A stretch of 64,000 nt of DNA from Pedobacter kyonggii. GTDB lineage: Bacteria; Bacteroidota; Bacteroidia; Sphingobacteriales; Sphingobacteriaceae. A model generated the notes under the pieces. It ran no database searches. It was not told the origin of the DNA and saw nothing but the letters and a program-made list of their open reading frames with translations. The stretch lies in NCBI RefSeq assembly GCF_004310665.1, contig NZ_SIXF01000007.1:124001-188000 (forward strand). Direction: 5' to 3'. Positions within the stretch are counted from its first letter, which is position 1. The number at the start of each line of letters is the position of its first letter. Below, piece by piece: positions 63,770 through 64,000 of the stretch. A program made the position numbers and the translations under genes.

Positions 63770-64000
63770 ATGGATTTACAATTAAAAGAAAAAGTTATTA
63801 TCATTACCGGTGCTGCAAAAGGCATCGGTAGAAGCATTGCAGAAGTATTTGCTAAGGAAAATGCAATTGCCATAATCGTAGGTAGAAAAGCAGCAGATAA
63901 CCAAAAAGTAGTTGATGAAATTGTTGCACAAGGCAAACAAGCAGAACAATTTGTTGCAGAGCTTTCCAATCCAGATGATTGCGAAAAAGTAGTTAAAGAA
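63770..64000 (+). CDS. Short-chain dehydrogenase/reductase (partial, cut by window end)
   Basis: First 77 residues of a cytoplasmic NAD(P)-dependent oxidoreductase. The nucleotide-binding loop TGAAKGIG (TGxxxGxG) and IIVGRKAADNQKVVDEIV with the typical second strand are seen, plus AELSNPDDCEKVV. The remaining part, including the catalytic YxxxK, lies beyond the window. In this context it may belong to rhamnose, fucose or uronate catabolism, where SDR enzymes such as KduD-type dehydrogenases act, but the visible part does not decide. Confidence 0.85.
   Translation, partial: MDLQLKEKVIIITGAAKGIGRSIAEVFAKENAIAIIVGRKAADNQKVVDEIVAQGKQAEQFVAELSNPDDCEKVVKE

Overview
The window comes from an AT-rich Bacteroidetes genome, most like Pedobacter or another Sphingobacteriaceae. 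The basis is a SusC/SusD pair, signal-peptide and lipobox style, a TAnnTTTG-type promoter, Bacteroidetes-restricted domain families (DUF3826, DUF5703, DUF6298-like), and weak Shine-Dalgarno signals. No taxonomic search was possible. I see no rRNA, tRNA, CRISPR array, insertion sequence or prophage. All genes but one are on the + strand.

The window is nearly all one large polysaccharide utilisation locus for pectin, with emphasis on rhamnogalacturonan. Layout: (1) 359-5541, SusC/SusD outer-membrane uptake pair, closed by a terminator; (2) 5934-15046, two tandem PL1 pectate lyases, a large beta-helix/DUF6298-like protein, a GH140-like apiosidase and a GH43-like lipoprotein; (3) 15155-31512, a BNR propeller protein, SGNH acetylesterase, GH2, GH78, DUF3826, a second BNR protein, an esterase with an STN-like N-terminus, a Tat-type isomerase/epimerase, and a GH141-like beta-helix protein fused to an L-rhamnose-mutarotase-like domain; (4) 31646-36741, Gfo/Idh oxidoreductase, SSS symporter and a short GH78; (5) 37124-37897, a minus-strand IclR regulator, with a divergent promoter region to 38172; (6) 38173-44625, GH78, GH43-like and GH2; (7) 44724-52728, an unusual cytoplasmic module: two signal-less solute-binding-protein homologues, each translationally coupled to a CaiB/BaiF CoA-transferase, then Gfo/Idh, MaoC hydratase and a FucP-like transporter; (8) 52847-63668, GH106, a small exported protein, GH127, a second acetylesterase and a DUF5703 protein; (9) a truncated SDR dehydrogenase at the right edge.

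How the genes work together (inference): surface and periplasmic lyases, rhamnosidases (three GH78 and one GH106), galactosidase-like GH2, arabinofuranosidase-like GH127/GH43, an apiosidase-like enzyme and esterases dismantle a branched pectin. The mix resembles rhamnogalacturonan II degradation, although hallmark families GH137-139 and GH142 were not recognised. Monosaccharides enter through SSS and FucP-like carriers. Region 7 may then process an acidic sugar through CoA-thioester chemistry; that is the least explained and most interesting part.

A second theme is palindromic repeats. At least five sequence families occupy most gene junctions, and three of them share CGTCA...TGACG ends. Some have entered coding sequence: two genes appear to take their start codon from a repeat end, two take their stop codon from a repeat, one GH2 enzyme carries an exactly 35-codon in-frame element just after its signal peptide, and the DUF5703 gene carries six 144-bp tandem units at its 5' end.
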